58,621 nt of DNA from JAHELQ01 sp965603365 (GCA_965603365.1 CBFDCR010000030.1:1-58621), one strand, 5' to 3'. Counted from the first letter of the stretch, positions 9,823 to 18,867 are shown. Translations and numbers: made by a program. Notes: generated from the letters alone by a model not told the origin.

Positions 9823-11631
9823 ATGGCGGAACAGAACATACCGATTAAGCAAGTCAACAGCCAATACTCTTACTTCAAAGCCAGACCGGCATCCTTGAGT
9901 GGTTCTTTCGATATTTTCATTTCCGAACATACCAGGGGGTTTGTGGGTAGAGAATTCGTTTTTGATGAACTGGAGGCATTCCTGTCAGGCGAAGAGTATG
10001 AGAGCGGTTATTTCATCATTAAAGGGGAACCGGGGATCGGTAAATCGGCAATTATGGCCTACCTGGTGAAAACAAGGGGCTATATTCACCACTTTAATAT
10101 TGGCCTGCAAAACATCAACAAGGCCCATCAATTTTTAGAAAGCGTGTGTGCTCAACTGATTTCGCGCTTTGAATTGGATCATCCCACCTGGCCGCCGGAT
10201 GCGGATAAAGACGGCGCCTTTCTTAACCAACTGCTGGATGAGGCCAGTGATAAGTTGAAAGACAGCGAAAGATTGGTTATGGCGGTGGATGCCTTAGATG
10301 AGGTTGACGTAAGCGGTTTGTCGCCAGGAGCCAATATCTTGTACCTGCCGCCGGTTTTACCACCAAATGTTTACATTGTTGTCAGCGTCCGTGAAAAAGA
10401 CGATATCCACTTGCAGATGGCAAATTCAAGGGAATTTAAATTGTTGGCCGATTCCAGTTTCAACATCCGGGACGCCCGGGATTATACCCGCCAAAAACTG
10501 TCCGACAAACAAATGCTTCAGCGAATCGCCTCCTGGAACATTACCCATGAGCAGTTCATTGAAACCATCCTGCAAAAGAGCGAAGGTAATTTTATGTACC
10601 TTAGACACGTATTGCCCGCCATAAAAAAAGGCCGCTTCAAAGAAGGAACGCTGGAACAATTACCGACAGGACTACTGGGTTACTATAAGACCCATTGGCG
10701 AAAAATGAGGAGCCAGGATGCCGCTATTTTCGACACACTGCACCAGCCCATTGTATGTGTGCTGGCCGCGGTAAAAGAGGCTGTCTCGATTGACCAGGTT
10801 AGCGCCTATACGGAAGTCGTCTCTAATAAAGTCCGCCGGGTTATCAAAGAGTGGCGCGAATTTTTATATGAAGAATTCAGTGAACAACGACAGCGTTTAT
10901 ACCGTGTGTATCACAAAAGCTTCCAGGATTTTTTAAGAGACGAAGTGGACCCCCAATTAAAAACCTACCACCGGATGATTGCCCATTACTATTTAAAACT
11001 GGCCGGGAAAGATCAATCGAAGTACTCGATGACGGACAATTGGCCTAAAAAAATCCTCATCCTGGCAGCCAATCCCAGGTCTGCCCCCCGTCTGCGGCTG
11101 GATGAAGAGGTTCGTGAAATCGAGGAGAGGGTACGAGGAGCCAGACATCGCGACCGCTTCGAGATTCAAACGAGATGGGCCGTTCGTCTTCGGGACCTCC
11201 GCCAGGAACTGCTGGATGTTGAACCACATTTCGTCCACTTTATCGGACATGGAAGCGAAGACGGTTTGCTGCTGCGAGATGAAGTGGATTTTCCTGAGCA
11301 AATCACAACAGAGGCACTCTCCGGTTTATTTAAATTATTTTCTAAGCAAGTGGAATGTGTGATTCTGAGTGCCTGCTATTCGGCGCAGCAGGCGGTGGCC
11401 ATTAACAAGCATATACGATATGTTATCGGTATGCAAAAGGATATCAAGGATAAAGCGGCGATTGAGTTTGCGGTGGGTTTCTATGATGCCTTAGCTGCCG
11501 GACGCTCCATCGAGGACGCCTTTGAATTCGGACGCAACGCCATCCTGACAAGATTTCCCCATCAATCTGACCACTTGATCCCGGTTTTGTTGTTCAACAG
11601 GCCTACAATGCGTTCATCGATGGACCGGTAG
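9823..11631 (+). CDS. STAND-type P-loop ATPase with C-terminal CHAT protease domain
   Basis: 602 aa. Residues about 38-300 form a P-loop NTPase: FVGRE entry motif, Walker A GEPGIGKS (68-75), Walker B LVMAVDALDE (151-160) and a sensor-like VSVRE. A winged-helix region follows, with the characteristic YRVYHKSFQDFL, ending near YHRMIAHYYLKLAG. From about WPKKILILAANPR a CHAT caspase-like domain begins. Its catalytic pair is visible as GHG with His 476 and LSACYSAQ with Cys 518. CHAT domains cleave partner proteins in immune or stress signalling. Effectors of this type usually precede the ATPase; here it comes after the winged helix, suggesting recombination between two STAND genes. The stop at 11629 falls in frame before WD40-like sequence, so the protein may be a shortened form of a longer fusion. 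Confidence 0.85.
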   Translation: MAEQNIPIKQVNSQYSYFKARPASLSGSFDIFISEHTRGFVGREFVFDELEAFLSGEEYESGYFIIKGEPGIGKSAIMAYLVKTRGYIHHFNIGLQNINKAHQFLESVCAQLISRFELDHPTWPPDADKDGAFLNQLLDEASDKLKDSERLVMAVDALDEVDVSGLSPGANILYLPPVLPPNVYIVVSVREKDDIHLQMANSREFKLLADSSFNIRDARDYTRQKLSDKQMLQRIASWNITHEQFIETILQKSEGNFMYLRHVLPAIKKGRFKEGTLEQLPTGLLGYYKTHWRKMRSQDAAIFDTLHQPIVCVLAAVKEAVSIDQVSAYTEVVSNKVRRVIKEWREFLYEEFSEQRQRLYRVYHKSFQDFLRDEVDPQLKTYHRMIAHYYLKLAGKDQSKYSMTDNWPKKILILAANPRSAPRLRLDEEVREIEERVRGARHRDRFEIQTRWAVRLRDLRQELLDVEPHFVHFIGHGSEDGLLLRDEVDFPEQITTEALSGLFKLFSKQVECVILSACYSAQQAVAINKHIRYVIGMQKDIKDKAAIEFAVGFYDALAAGRSIEDAFEFGRNAILTRFPHQSDHLIPVLLFNRPTMRSSMDR

Positions 11632-12518
11632 CCAGAGTCGTTCAACCCTACCTGGAAACCTTACCGCCGGAGACGTGTATCATTCTCCATCATGTGGAAT
11701 CTCCGCGCTGATTTACCTCAAAAGCCTGAAGGAAACATCGGCTCATATACCGAATATTGTGCCTACTCGTTTGATGGTAACGTGAAGGTCAGCGGGAAAT
11801 TTAATAAAACCCTGGAAGTATGGCACAAAGGGAGCCCGAGTCCGAAACGGATAAAAACAGATGGGGAGATCAATGTTTTGGTTTTATCCGGGAACGGTCA
11901 AGTGGTTATGGCCGGTGGCTGGTCAAAGGGATTGCATTTGTGGAATACCCAAACCGGCCAATTTTTAGGAGAATTAAAATTAGAATGCCACAGTTCCCTT
12001 ATTCGTGCGGCAGCGTTGTCTGTGGATGGTGGAACAGCGGCTACGGTTACCAGTTTTGAAGTCCTTCATATATGGGATGTGTTCTCTAATGCTTGCTTGA
12101 GGGAAATCTTTTGTGATGTCTTTGCCGTGGTTCTTTCGGCTGACGGAAGTTTTATCCTTACCTTACCGGCGGTTCCGACAAAATTATCCAGAAGTGGGAT
12201 ACCGCCAGCGGTAAATGTTTACAAGAGATCCCGGGGCACACCGGTTATATCAATTTCATTGCCCTTTCGCCCGACGATAGATTGGCATTTTCGGTCAGTG
12301 CCGACAGTACCTTGCGGGTATGGGATATAGAAGCAGGGATATGTATCGGGATCAAAGGTCATGATTCTGAGTTCACAAAGGTAGCCATTGTTAATGAATA
12401 CATTAAAGCTTCTGATTTTTTCACCGGCGGGGTGGTTACCATGGAGTTGAAGAATTTTTCGCTACCTTCCCCGGATGAAATTAAACAAATTTTAAAAAAT
12501 ATAAAAAACGTTCGATGA
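11632..12518 (+). pseudogene. Broken WD40-repeat tail of the CHAT/ATPase gene
   Basis: WD40 sequence continues after the CHAT stop. One open frame, with an ATG at 11692, encodes several WD40 blades (FNKTLEVW, SKGLHLWNTQTGQ, VLHIWD). It shifts out of frame at about 12160, and the next frame carries LTGGSDKIIQKWDTASGK and STLRVWDIEAG to a stop at 12518. The shift coincides with a 5-bp tandem duplication, CCTTA twice, at 12156-12165; removing one copy restores F-I-L-T-G-G-S-D-K. Frame 1 is formally open from 9823 apart from the TAG at 11629. A second frame in 11600-11710 reads VVQPYLETLPPETCIILHHV and looks more protein-like, so a second shift may exist there. No start site with a ribosome signal is seen, so a separate functional gene is unlikely. 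Confidence 0.75.
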
Positions 12519-12610
12519 TAGGATAAGAAGGGGAAAGGATTTTTACATGGCTGAATTTAATAATATAACCAGAAAGCTGCATTTGTAGGGGGTTTGCGGT
12601 GGGGGGGTTC

Positions 12611-12639
12611 TTGACTTTTAGCCGGATTCAAGTTATAAG
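12611..12639 (+). promoter_or_regulatory. purF promoter giving a leaderless message
   Basis: TTGACT (12611-12616), 17 bp, TATAAG (12634-12639). The ATG of purF follows 6 bp after the -10 box, where transcription should begin, and no ribosome site is possible. Confidence 0.7.
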
Positions 12640-12645
12640 TATCCC

Positions 12646-14121
12646 ATGTGCGGCGTCATCGGCATTTACGAAAACGAAGATGTAATCGGCAAGCTCTATA
12701 CTGCCATGCTCACGATTCAGCATCGGGGCCAGGACTCTGCCGGTATTTTAACCTACGGCAAACGGTTTCACTTAAAGAAGGGCAACGGCCTGGTGAGAGA
12801 TATCTTTGATCAGCGCAATATTGCCCGGTTAAAGGGGAATATCGGCATCGGTCACACCCGCTACCCCACGGTGGGAGAAGGCTCGGTGGAGGATGCCCAG
12901 CCCTTCTGGATCAATTATCCCTTCGGCATTGGCGGTGCCCACAACGGCAATGTGGTCAATTTCCTGGAATTGAAAAAAGAATTATTTGAGAAGTCCCATA
13001 AGATTATTAATTCCAATTGCGATGTGGAGGTGATCTTAAATATTTTTGCCCAGCATCTTGAGAAGTACGGCCTGAAAAAATTAACGCCGGAGGTGGTGTT
13101 TAACGCGGTCCGTCACGTGTACCGGAAGGTGAAGGGCAGCTATTCCGTCGTGTTCTATATCGCCGGTGAAGGTATGGTGGGTTTTCGGGATCCCTACGGC
13201 ATTCGTCCGCTGGTGTTCGGTATTAAGAGGGATAAATTGCTGCCGGCCTTTGCCTTTGCCTCGGAAAGTATCTCTCTTGATGCCATTGGCTTCAACCACA
13301 TTGTGGATGTGGAACCCGGTTCCGCCACATTTATCGACAAAAATAGAAATGCCCATACGAAAAAAATTGCCCAAAAGCCGTTTCGGCCCTGTATTTTCGA
13401 ATATATCTATTTTGCCCGTCCGGATTCTTATCTGAACAAAATTAATGTCTATAGTTCCCGGGTGGAACTGGGCAAGAGGTTGGCCAAAAAGATCAAAGAG
13501 GGGCAATACGATATCGATGTGGTGGTGCCGGTTCCCGACTCCGCCCGGGCCGCGGCCATTGAAATTGCTCGAAATTTAAAACTAAAATATCGAGAAGGAT
13601 TGGTCAAAAACCGTTATATTGGCAGGACCTTCATCATGCCGGGGGATCATCTGCGCCAGGAATCGATCCGTTATAAATTGAATCCTATCCGGGACGTGTT
13701 CAGGGGGCAGAACGTTTTGCTGGTAGATGATTCAATAGTCAGGGGAAATACCTCCCGATCCATCATCCAGATGGTGCGCAATGCCGGTGCCCGGAAAGTC
13801 TATTTTGCCTCCTATTCCGCTCCCCTGACCAATCCCTGCGTATACGGCATTGATATGCAGACCCGGAACGAATTTATTGCCCGGGGTTCCACTCCCGAAC
13901 AGATTGCCAATAAGATTATCGCCGATGCGGTGATCTATCAAGATCTGCGGGAGATGGAACAGGCGGTGCGGCAGCAAAATAAGGATATCCACTCCTTTTG
14001 TAAAGCCTGTTTTACCGGCAGCTATCCCACCTGTGATGTCTCCAGGGAGCTGCTGGCTCAAATTGAAGCGGAAAGAGATTCTTTCAATAAAACCAGAGAT
14101 AACTCCCCGTTGTTTAACTGA
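12646..14121 (+). CDS. purF: Amidophosphoribosyltransferase
   Basis: 491 aa. It catalyses the first committed step of purine synthesis, transferring glutamine amide nitrogen to PRPP. The N-terminal nucleophile is Cys2 in MCGVIGIY, which also fixes the start at this ATG. The glutaminase domain (about 1-240) shows HRGQDSAG, GIGHTRYPT and GGAHNGN. The phosphoribosyltransferase domain has the PRPP loop LLVDDSIVRGNTSR. The four Cys expected for a structural [4Fe-4S] cluster in the B. subtilis-type enzyme are present (RPCIFEY, NPCVYGID, FCKACFTG). Length matches the family. It is followed 13 bp later by a DUF4388 gene. Transcription appears leaderless. Confidence 0.97.
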   Translation: MCGVIGIYENEDVIGKLYTAMLTIQHRGQDSAGILTYGKRFHLKKGNGLVRDIFDQRNIARLKGNIGIGHTRYPTVGEGSVEDAQPFWINYPFGIGGAHNGNVVNFLELKKELFEKSHKIINSNCDVEVILNIFAQHLEKYGLKKLTPEVVFNAVRHVYRKVKGSYSVVFYIAGEGMVGFRDPYGIRPLVFGIKRDKLLPAFAFASESISLDAIGFNHIVDVEPGSATFIDKNRNAHTKKIAQKPFRPCIFEYIYFARPDSYLNKINVYSSRVELGKRLAKKIKEGQYDIDVVVPVPDSARAAAIEIARNLKLKYREGLVKNRYIGRTFIMPGDHLRQESIRYKLNPIRDVFRGQNVLLVDDSIVRGNTSRSIIQMVRNAGARKVYFASYSAPLTNPCVYGIDMQTRNEFIARGSTPEQIANKIIADAVIYQDLREMEQAVRQQNKDIHSFCKACFTGSYPTCDVSRELLAQIEAERDSFNKTRDNSPLFN

Positions 14122-14134
14122 GTGATGAGTGATT

Positions 14135-15250
14135 ATGAGTGAAATTTTTTCCCTTTCAGGCGTTCTAAGTGAGCGGGGGATTCCCTCCATTTTGTATGCC
14201 ATGTACAAACAATTTATCGATGGGACTTTAGTCGTCGCCTCCGGCGGATCAAGCAAGAAGTTCTTCGTTTTTAACCGTAAGCTGATGTTTGCCTCATCCG
14301 GCGCCGGCGAAGATTCATTCGGCGCCTACCTGCTTAAAAGTAAGGTTATCGATGAGCACATCCTGCAGAAGGCCCGGCAGTACCGGTCGGAGAGACAGGT
14401 CAGATTGGGGCGTGCCCTGTTGGAACTGGGTCACCTGGATGCCGATGATTTGTGGTGCCGGGTGATTGATCACCTAAAGGAGATCGTTTTTTCCTCATTC
14501 CATTTAGTAGAAGGAGAGTATGAAATTTTAACCGACTCTCCGTCGGTAGAGGAAAATATCGTGCTGGATGCCGAAATTCCGCCGTTGATCGTGGAGGGAA
14601 TGAGGAGATTCAGAGCGGCAGAATGCCTCGATCTTTTGTTTCCGGATGTGGAGAACCTGTATATAGGGAAGGGTGATCTGGTTTCAAAATTGGCGCTTAG
14701 ACCCTACGAACGCCATGTCCTGGAGTTGGTGAGAAGGGAACCGGCGGTTGAGGCGATCATTGAGAAGAGTGAACTGCTGGAGTTTGATACCCGTAAAATT
14801 CTTTATCTATTTCTGGTTCTGGAGATCGTTTCTTCAGAAGATAGCGGTGACCAGGCAGGCGATCAGGCAGAGCAGCATATTGCCGCCGGCAGAAGCTTCG
14901 CCTCCTTTGAAGAGGCCTTGAAATATTATAACATGAAGTATGAATTGATTTTCCGCGTCCTATCGAAGGAGATCGGCCCCATTGCCCTCTCCATTTTGGC
15001 CAAGGCCATTACCGGCATCATGGGCAGCCTGCCGGCCTATTTAAAGAAGGTGCAATTGAATGCGGATGGAAGTCTCAAAAAGGACTTCATTATTAAGTCC
15101 CTCTGGTATCATGATTTTGATACCTATATCGGGGAGTTTTTAAGGGGCCTGGAGGAGATTTTGTATGCGGAAATTTATGCGGTAAAAGAGAATCTGGGTA
15201 TTGAATATGAACAGCAGATATTACAATGGATCAATCAAATCGGCAATTAG
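14135..15250 (+). CDS. DUF4388 (PATAN-like) domain protein
   Basis: 371 aa from the ATG at 14135; a GTG six bases earlier is also possible. The N-terminal half (about 1-130) has the DUF4388 pattern: SGVLSERGIPSILYAMYKQ, GTLVV, a KKFFVFNRKLMFASS strand pair, GAYLLKSKVI and LGRALLELG. The domain is frequent in delta-proteobacterial and Acidobacteria-type genomes and is tied to two-component or gliding signalling. The C-terminal half (about 250-371) is helical with no recognised motif. No signal peptide, so cytoplasmic. It follows purF by 13 bp and is probably in the same transcript, but no purine role is implied. Confidence 0.75.
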   Translation: MSEIFSLSGVLSERGIPSILYAMYKQFIDGTLVVASGGSSKKFFVFNRKLMFASSGAGEDSFGAYLLKSKVIDEHILQKARQYRSERQVRLGRALLELGHLDADDLWCRVIDHLKEIVFSSFHLVEGEYEILTDSPSVEENIVLDAEIPPLIVEGMRRFRAAECLDLLFPDVENLYIGKGDLVSKLALRPYERHVLELVRREPAVEAIIEKSELLEFDTRKILYLFLVLEIVSSEDSGDQAGDQAEQHIAAGRSFASFEEALKYYNMKYELIFRVLSKEIGPIALSILAKAITGIMGSLPAYLKKVQLNADGSLKKDFIIKSLWYHDFDTYIGEFLRGLEEILYAEIYAVKENLGIEYEQQILQWINQIGN

Positions 15251-15318
15251 TTTTACTGAAGAAACAGTTATTGTTTCTGTTCATTCTTTTTATTATCATC
15301 TTTATTTTCTTCTATTAA
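15226..15318 (+). CDS. Possible 30-aa single-span membrane peptide
   Basis: An ATG inside the end of the DUF4388 gene opens a 30-codon frame: a short polar, positively charged N-terminus (MDQSNRQLVLLKKQ), then an unbroken run of Leu, Phe and Ile ending in FFY before TAA. That matches a small single-pass membrane protein. It overlaps the upstream gene by 25 bp, which would allow coupling. There is no Shine-Dalgarno sequence, and such T-rich stretches can arise by chance, so support is weak. Confidence 0.3.
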   Translation: MDQSNRQLVLLKKQLLFLFILFIIIFIFFY

Positions 15319-15358
15319 CCGCAAATGGAAGTGAGGAGGGCGGCGCAGCGTTTTGGCC

Positions 15359-16276
15359 ATGAAACAGATCATCCAGGTTTTAGGACCCACCGGAGTGGGA
15401 AAGAGTCGGTTCTCCATCCAACTGGCGCAAAAGATCGATGGGGAAATTATATCTGCCGATTCCATGCAGGTGTACCGGGATTTTGATATCGGCACCGCCA
15501 AAATTAGTGAAGATGAGAGGGGAGGTGTTCCCCATCACTTTATCGATATGATCGCCGACTGCTCCCAGTTTAATGCCGCCATTTTCCTGAAAAAGTCTTT
15601 TGAAATTTCCGAAGGAATTATTCAACGGGGTCGGCTGCCCATCGTTTGCGGCGGCACGGCTCTCTACCTTAGGACCATGGTCCGGGGTATCTTTCCGGAG
15701 CCGTTCCCTAAAAAGGTGAGCCGGAAAGAGTTGGATGAGCTTGTCGATACAAAGGGATTGACCTATCTCTGGAACCGGCTAAAGGCGATCGATCCTGAGT
15801 ATGCCGAAAAAATCCGGGCAAAAGACCGCATCCGTATTGTCAGGGCAATGGAAATCTACGCCAACACCGGGGTTCCGCCCTCGGAGATTTTTAAGAGGAC
15901 CGAAACCCCCTTTAAGGGTTACCGTTTCTGGCGAATCGGTCTTCATCGGCCCCGGCAAGAACTTTACCGCCGGATCGAAGAGCGGGTGGACAGAATGATG
16001 GCCTCGGGGTTGGTGGAAGAGGTCAAAAGGCTGCGGCAGATGTATCCCGCCTCCTGTCCCCCCTTTAAGTCACTGGGATATAAAGAGATATCGATGTTTC
16101 TGGATGGCACCGTGGCCCTGGAGCAGGCTGTCGATCTCATCAAGCAGCATACCCGGAATTTTGCCAAACGCCAGTTGTCCTGGTTCAGGCAGGAGGAGGA
16201 TATCGATTGGTTCAGCCCGGAGGAGTATCCCGGAATCGAGGTAACCGTGTTGGAGAAGCTATGGAAAAAGCAGTAA
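15359..16276 (+). CDS. miaA: tRNA dimethylallyltransferase
   Basis: 305 aa from the ATG at 15359; a TTG two codons upstream is the alternative. It adds a dimethylallyl group to N6 of A37 in tRNAs reading UNN codons. P-loop GPTGVGKS at the N-terminus, then DSMQVYRDFDIGTAK, PHHFID, CGGTALYLR, DRIRIVRAMEIY and LGYKEISMFLDG, all diagnostic of MiaA, plus KQHTRNFAKRQLSWFR. Normal length. It overlaps hflX by 16 bp, the classic miaA-hflX arrangement without hfq between. Confidence 0.96.
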   Translation: MKQIIQVLGPTGVGKSRFSIQLAQKIDGEIISADSMQVYRDFDIGTAKISEDERGGVPHHFIDMIADCSQFNAAIFLKKSFEISEGIIQRGRLPIVCGGTALYLRTMVRGIFPEPFPKKVSRKELDELVDTKGLTYLWNRLKAIDPEYAEKIRAKDRIRIVRAMEIYANTGVPPSEIFKRTETPFKGYRFWRIGLHRPRQELYRRIEERVDRMMASGLVEEVKRLRQMYPASCPPFKSLGYKEISMFLDGTVALEQAVDLIKQHTRNFAKRQLSWFRQEEDIDWFSPEEYPGIEVTVLEKLWKKQ

Positions 16277-17526
16277 TTGTCGGCTTATTTGATCAGCGAA
16301 AACGGGATTTTGAGATCCACCAGATCCTGGAGGAGATGAAACTCTTAACCGAAAGTGCCGGTGGAGAGGTGCTGGAGTTCTTTTATCAAAAACGGGAGGC
16401 CCCGGACCGGAAGTACCTGATCGGCCGGGGAAAGGCCGAAGAGATTAAGGATTTTATCGATTTGAACCAGATCGAATTGGTGATATTTTACAACCGCTTG
16501 AGTAATATGCAGCAGCGAAACCTCGAGAATTTTTTTGAAATCAAGGTGATCGACCGTTCCCGTTTGATTCTGGATATATTCGCCACCCGTGCCCGTTCAT
16601 TGGAGGGCAAACTACAGGTGGAGCTGGCCCAACTGCTCTACCTGCTCCCCCGTCTCACCGGCCGGGGGATTGAATTGTCCCGGCTGGGGGGCGGAATCGG
16701 CACCCGCGGCCCCGGTGAAACCCGTCTGGAGGTGGATCGAAGGGGGATCACAAAGAGAATTTCTATTGTCAATAAAAAATTGACAGAGGTCATCAAACAT
16801 AGGGAGCTGCAGAGGAAAAACCGGAAATTATACCCGGTACCGGTGGCCTCATTGGTGGGCTATACCTCTGCCGGTAAATCGACTCTGTTCCGGGCCCTGA
16901 CCGGTGAGGATGTGGCCATATCCAGCCAGTTGTTTTCCACCCTGGATCCCCTGTTAAGAAGAGTTGAATTGGGGGAAGTTAAAAAGGGTTACTATTTTCT
17001 TTTATCCGATACCGTCGGTTTTATTCGGGAGATGCCCCAGGAGCTCTTTAAGTCTTTCCGGGCCACCCTCGAAGAGGTGGTTCAATCGGATATTATTGTG
17101 CACGTGGTCGATATTGCCAATCCCGATTATCTGGTCCAGAAGCGGGAGGTGGAGAAGGTTCTGGTGGAAATGCAGGTGCCCGCCCAAAAGGTCATCACCG
17201 TCTATAACAAAATCGATCTACTTGAGGGCAGAAGCCCGGGGCAGTCGGCGGCACCGCTGGATACCGTTGACCAGGTGGTTTATGTTTCGGCAAAGGAGAA
17301 GTTGGGGATTTTGAATTTGAAACAGGCGATCTTCGGGAAATATTTCAGTGATTTTGATCAATACACCTTGAGCCTACCCATCGGCTTAATCCAGCCCGAA
17401 TCCATCGGCCGCTGGGCCATCGTGCTCAATAAAAATATGGGAGATGGGCTGCTGCACATGGACATTTTGTGTTCCCGGGGAAAAATGATAAAATTCAAAG
17501 AAAAATATGGAGGTTATGTCGAATGA
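16261..17526 (+). CDS. hflX: GTPase HflX
   Basis: 421 aa from the ATG at 16261, which overlaps the end of miaA; the longer frame from 16207 lies wholly within miaA. HflX is a ribosome-associated GTPase that splits stalled ribosomes under stress. The N-terminal HflX domain has LIGRGKAEE and LIFY/VIFYN. The glycine-rich linker reads LSRLGGGIGTRGPGE. The GTPase domain has G1 GYTSAGKST, G3 SDTVGFI and G4 YNKIDL. The stop overlaps the next start (ATGA), indicating translational coupling. Confidence 0.96.
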   Translation: MEKAVIVGLFDQRKRDFEIHQILEEMKLLTESAGGEVLEFFYQKREAPDRKYLIGRGKAEEIKDFIDLNQIELVIFYNRLSNMQQRNLENFFEIKVIDRSRLILDIFATRARSLEGKLQVELAQLLYLLPRLTGRGIELSRLGGGIGTRGPGETRLEVDRRGITKRISIVNKKLTEVIKHRELQRKNRKLYPVPVASLVGYTSAGKSTLFRALTGEDVAISSQLFSTLDPLLRRVELGEVKKGYYFLLSDTVGFIREMPQELFKSFRATLEEVVQSDIIVHVVDIANPDYLVQKREVEKVLVEMQVPAQKVITVYNKIDLLEGRSPGQSAAPLDTVDQVVYVSAKEKLGILNLKQAIFGKYFSDFDQYTLSLPIGLIQPESIGRWAIVLNKNMGDGLLHMDILCSRGKMIKFKEKYGGYVE

Positions 17527-18860
17527 AGATACCGAATGTTCTGGATAATAGAGTTAACATCGTCATACTGCTGTTGATTTTTTTAGGGGTGAACTGCGGC
17601 GGAGGCCCGAGGGTCAATACCGATGTGGGTATTCCTGCCCTGGATGCCTCGGAGGCTTACGATTCCCCCTATGTCGCCGGCTGGGAAAAATTGCAGGCCG
17701 GCAAAGCAAAAGAAGCCCTGGAGAGTTTTCAGCAGAGCAGGATGGCAGACGACAAACTGCATGTGGGATTTGGTTATACTTTTTTAGTCCAGAATAAATT
17801 CCGGTTGGCGCGGCAGAATTTTGATCGGGCTCTAGAGTTAAATCCGAATAATGTCCAGGCCCAGATGGGGATTGCCTCCATTTATGAGACCATGAAGGAG
17901 ATGGACAGGGCCTTTAAGCTGTATGCCAGGCTGCGGGTCAAGTTTCCCGAAAACCCCTGGATCAAAGCGCGTTACGAATATATTAAATCCACCGAGACGG
18001 AGAAATATTTAAAACAAGCCCGGGGGTATCGGAATGATGAAAATGATGAAAAGTATATTGACGCCCTGGAAAAAGCGGCCCACTATTCCCCTGAAATCGT
18101 CGATATCAAATTACAGATTGCCGATTCCTATTACCGGCAGGAGCAGTATAAGATGGCGGCCGGTTATTATGAGAAAGTGCTGGAAGTAACGCCCGATCAT
18201 GAGGATGTACTCTACAAGCTGGCCAATGTCTTTGAGAAGATGAAGGCCTATGATTCCGCGGTGGTGGTTTATAAAAAGCTGCTGGAATTGAAACCCGGCG
18301 ATATCGACATCACCAATCGCATCAACGATCTGAAAGTCAAATTTTACGATTGGGATCTGCCGGTAAAATTCAAAAATATATTTTTTAAAAATGCCGTCAC
18401 CAGGGAGGATTTAGCCGCCCTCATCGGCTATTATTTCGACGATTATTTGAAGATCGAGGGTGAGGCTCCCGTCATTATAACAGATATCGGCAGCTCGTAT
18501 GCCCGGGAATATATTATTAAAGTGTGTACCCTCGGCATTATGGAAGCCCGGCCGGATCACAGCTTCGGTATCGGGGATTTCCCCGATACCATTGTTAACC
18601 ATGCCAAATTTGCAGAAGTGATCCACTCTTTGATTCGATATTTAGAGAGGACAGGCCGCGACGTGGACATGACTCCCCGGGACAGGTTAGTCGAGCCGAC
18701 GGATATTTCGCCGCTCCATAAACACTACAAAATCATCAAATACCTGGTCAACAGCGGCATCATCCAGTTGGACGCTGGGGATAAGTTTAATCCCACCGCC
18801 AACGTCTCTCCCTCCGCAGCCCTGGTCTCGCTGCGAAAACTTTTGCGCAGTCTGGAATGA
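17523..18860 (+). CDS. Envelope TPR protein with SLH-like C-terminus
   Basis: 445 aa from the ATG that overlaps the hflX stop. The N-terminus is a signal sequence (VNIVILLLIFLGVNCGG); the Cys may be lipidated, though Asn before it is a poor lipobox. Residues about 50-290 hold TPR units such as FRLARQNFDRALELNPNN and YKMAAGYYEKVLEVTPDH. Residues about 295-445 contain two or three S-layer-homology-like segments (AVTREDLAALI, YIIKVCTLGIMEARPDHSFG, KYLVNSGIIQLDAGDKFNP), which in other bacteria bind cell-wall polymers. The mix of TPR and SLH suggests an anchored scaffold at the envelope. It converges on the DUF4412 gene with 7 bp between. Confidence 0.78.
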   Translation: MKIPNVLDNRVNIVILLLIFLGVNCGGGPRVNTDVGIPALDASEAYDSPYVAGWEKLQAGKAKEALESFQQSRMADDKLHVGFGYTFLVQNKFRLARQNFDRALELNPNNVQAQMGIASIYETMKEMDRAFKLYARLRVKFPENPWIKARYEYIKSTETEKYLKQARGYRNDENDEKYIDALEKAAHYSPEIVDIKLQIADSYYRQEQYKMAAGYYEKVLEVTPDHEDVLYKLANVFEKMKAYDSAVVVYKKLLELKPGDIDITNRINDLKVKFYDWDLPVKFKNIFFKNAVTREDLAALIGYYFDDYLKIEGEAPVIITDIGSSYAREYIIKVCTLGIMEARPDHSFGIGDFPDTIVNHAKFAEVIHSLIRYLERTGRDVDMTPRDRLVEPTDISPLHKHYKIIKYLVNSGIIQLDAGDKFNPTANVSPSAALVSLRKLLRSLE

Positions 18861-18867
18861 ACCGGAT

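Noticed and set aside
16207..16260. Longer hflX start
   Set aside because: It lies wholly inside miaA; the ATG at 16261 gives the usual HflX N-terminus.
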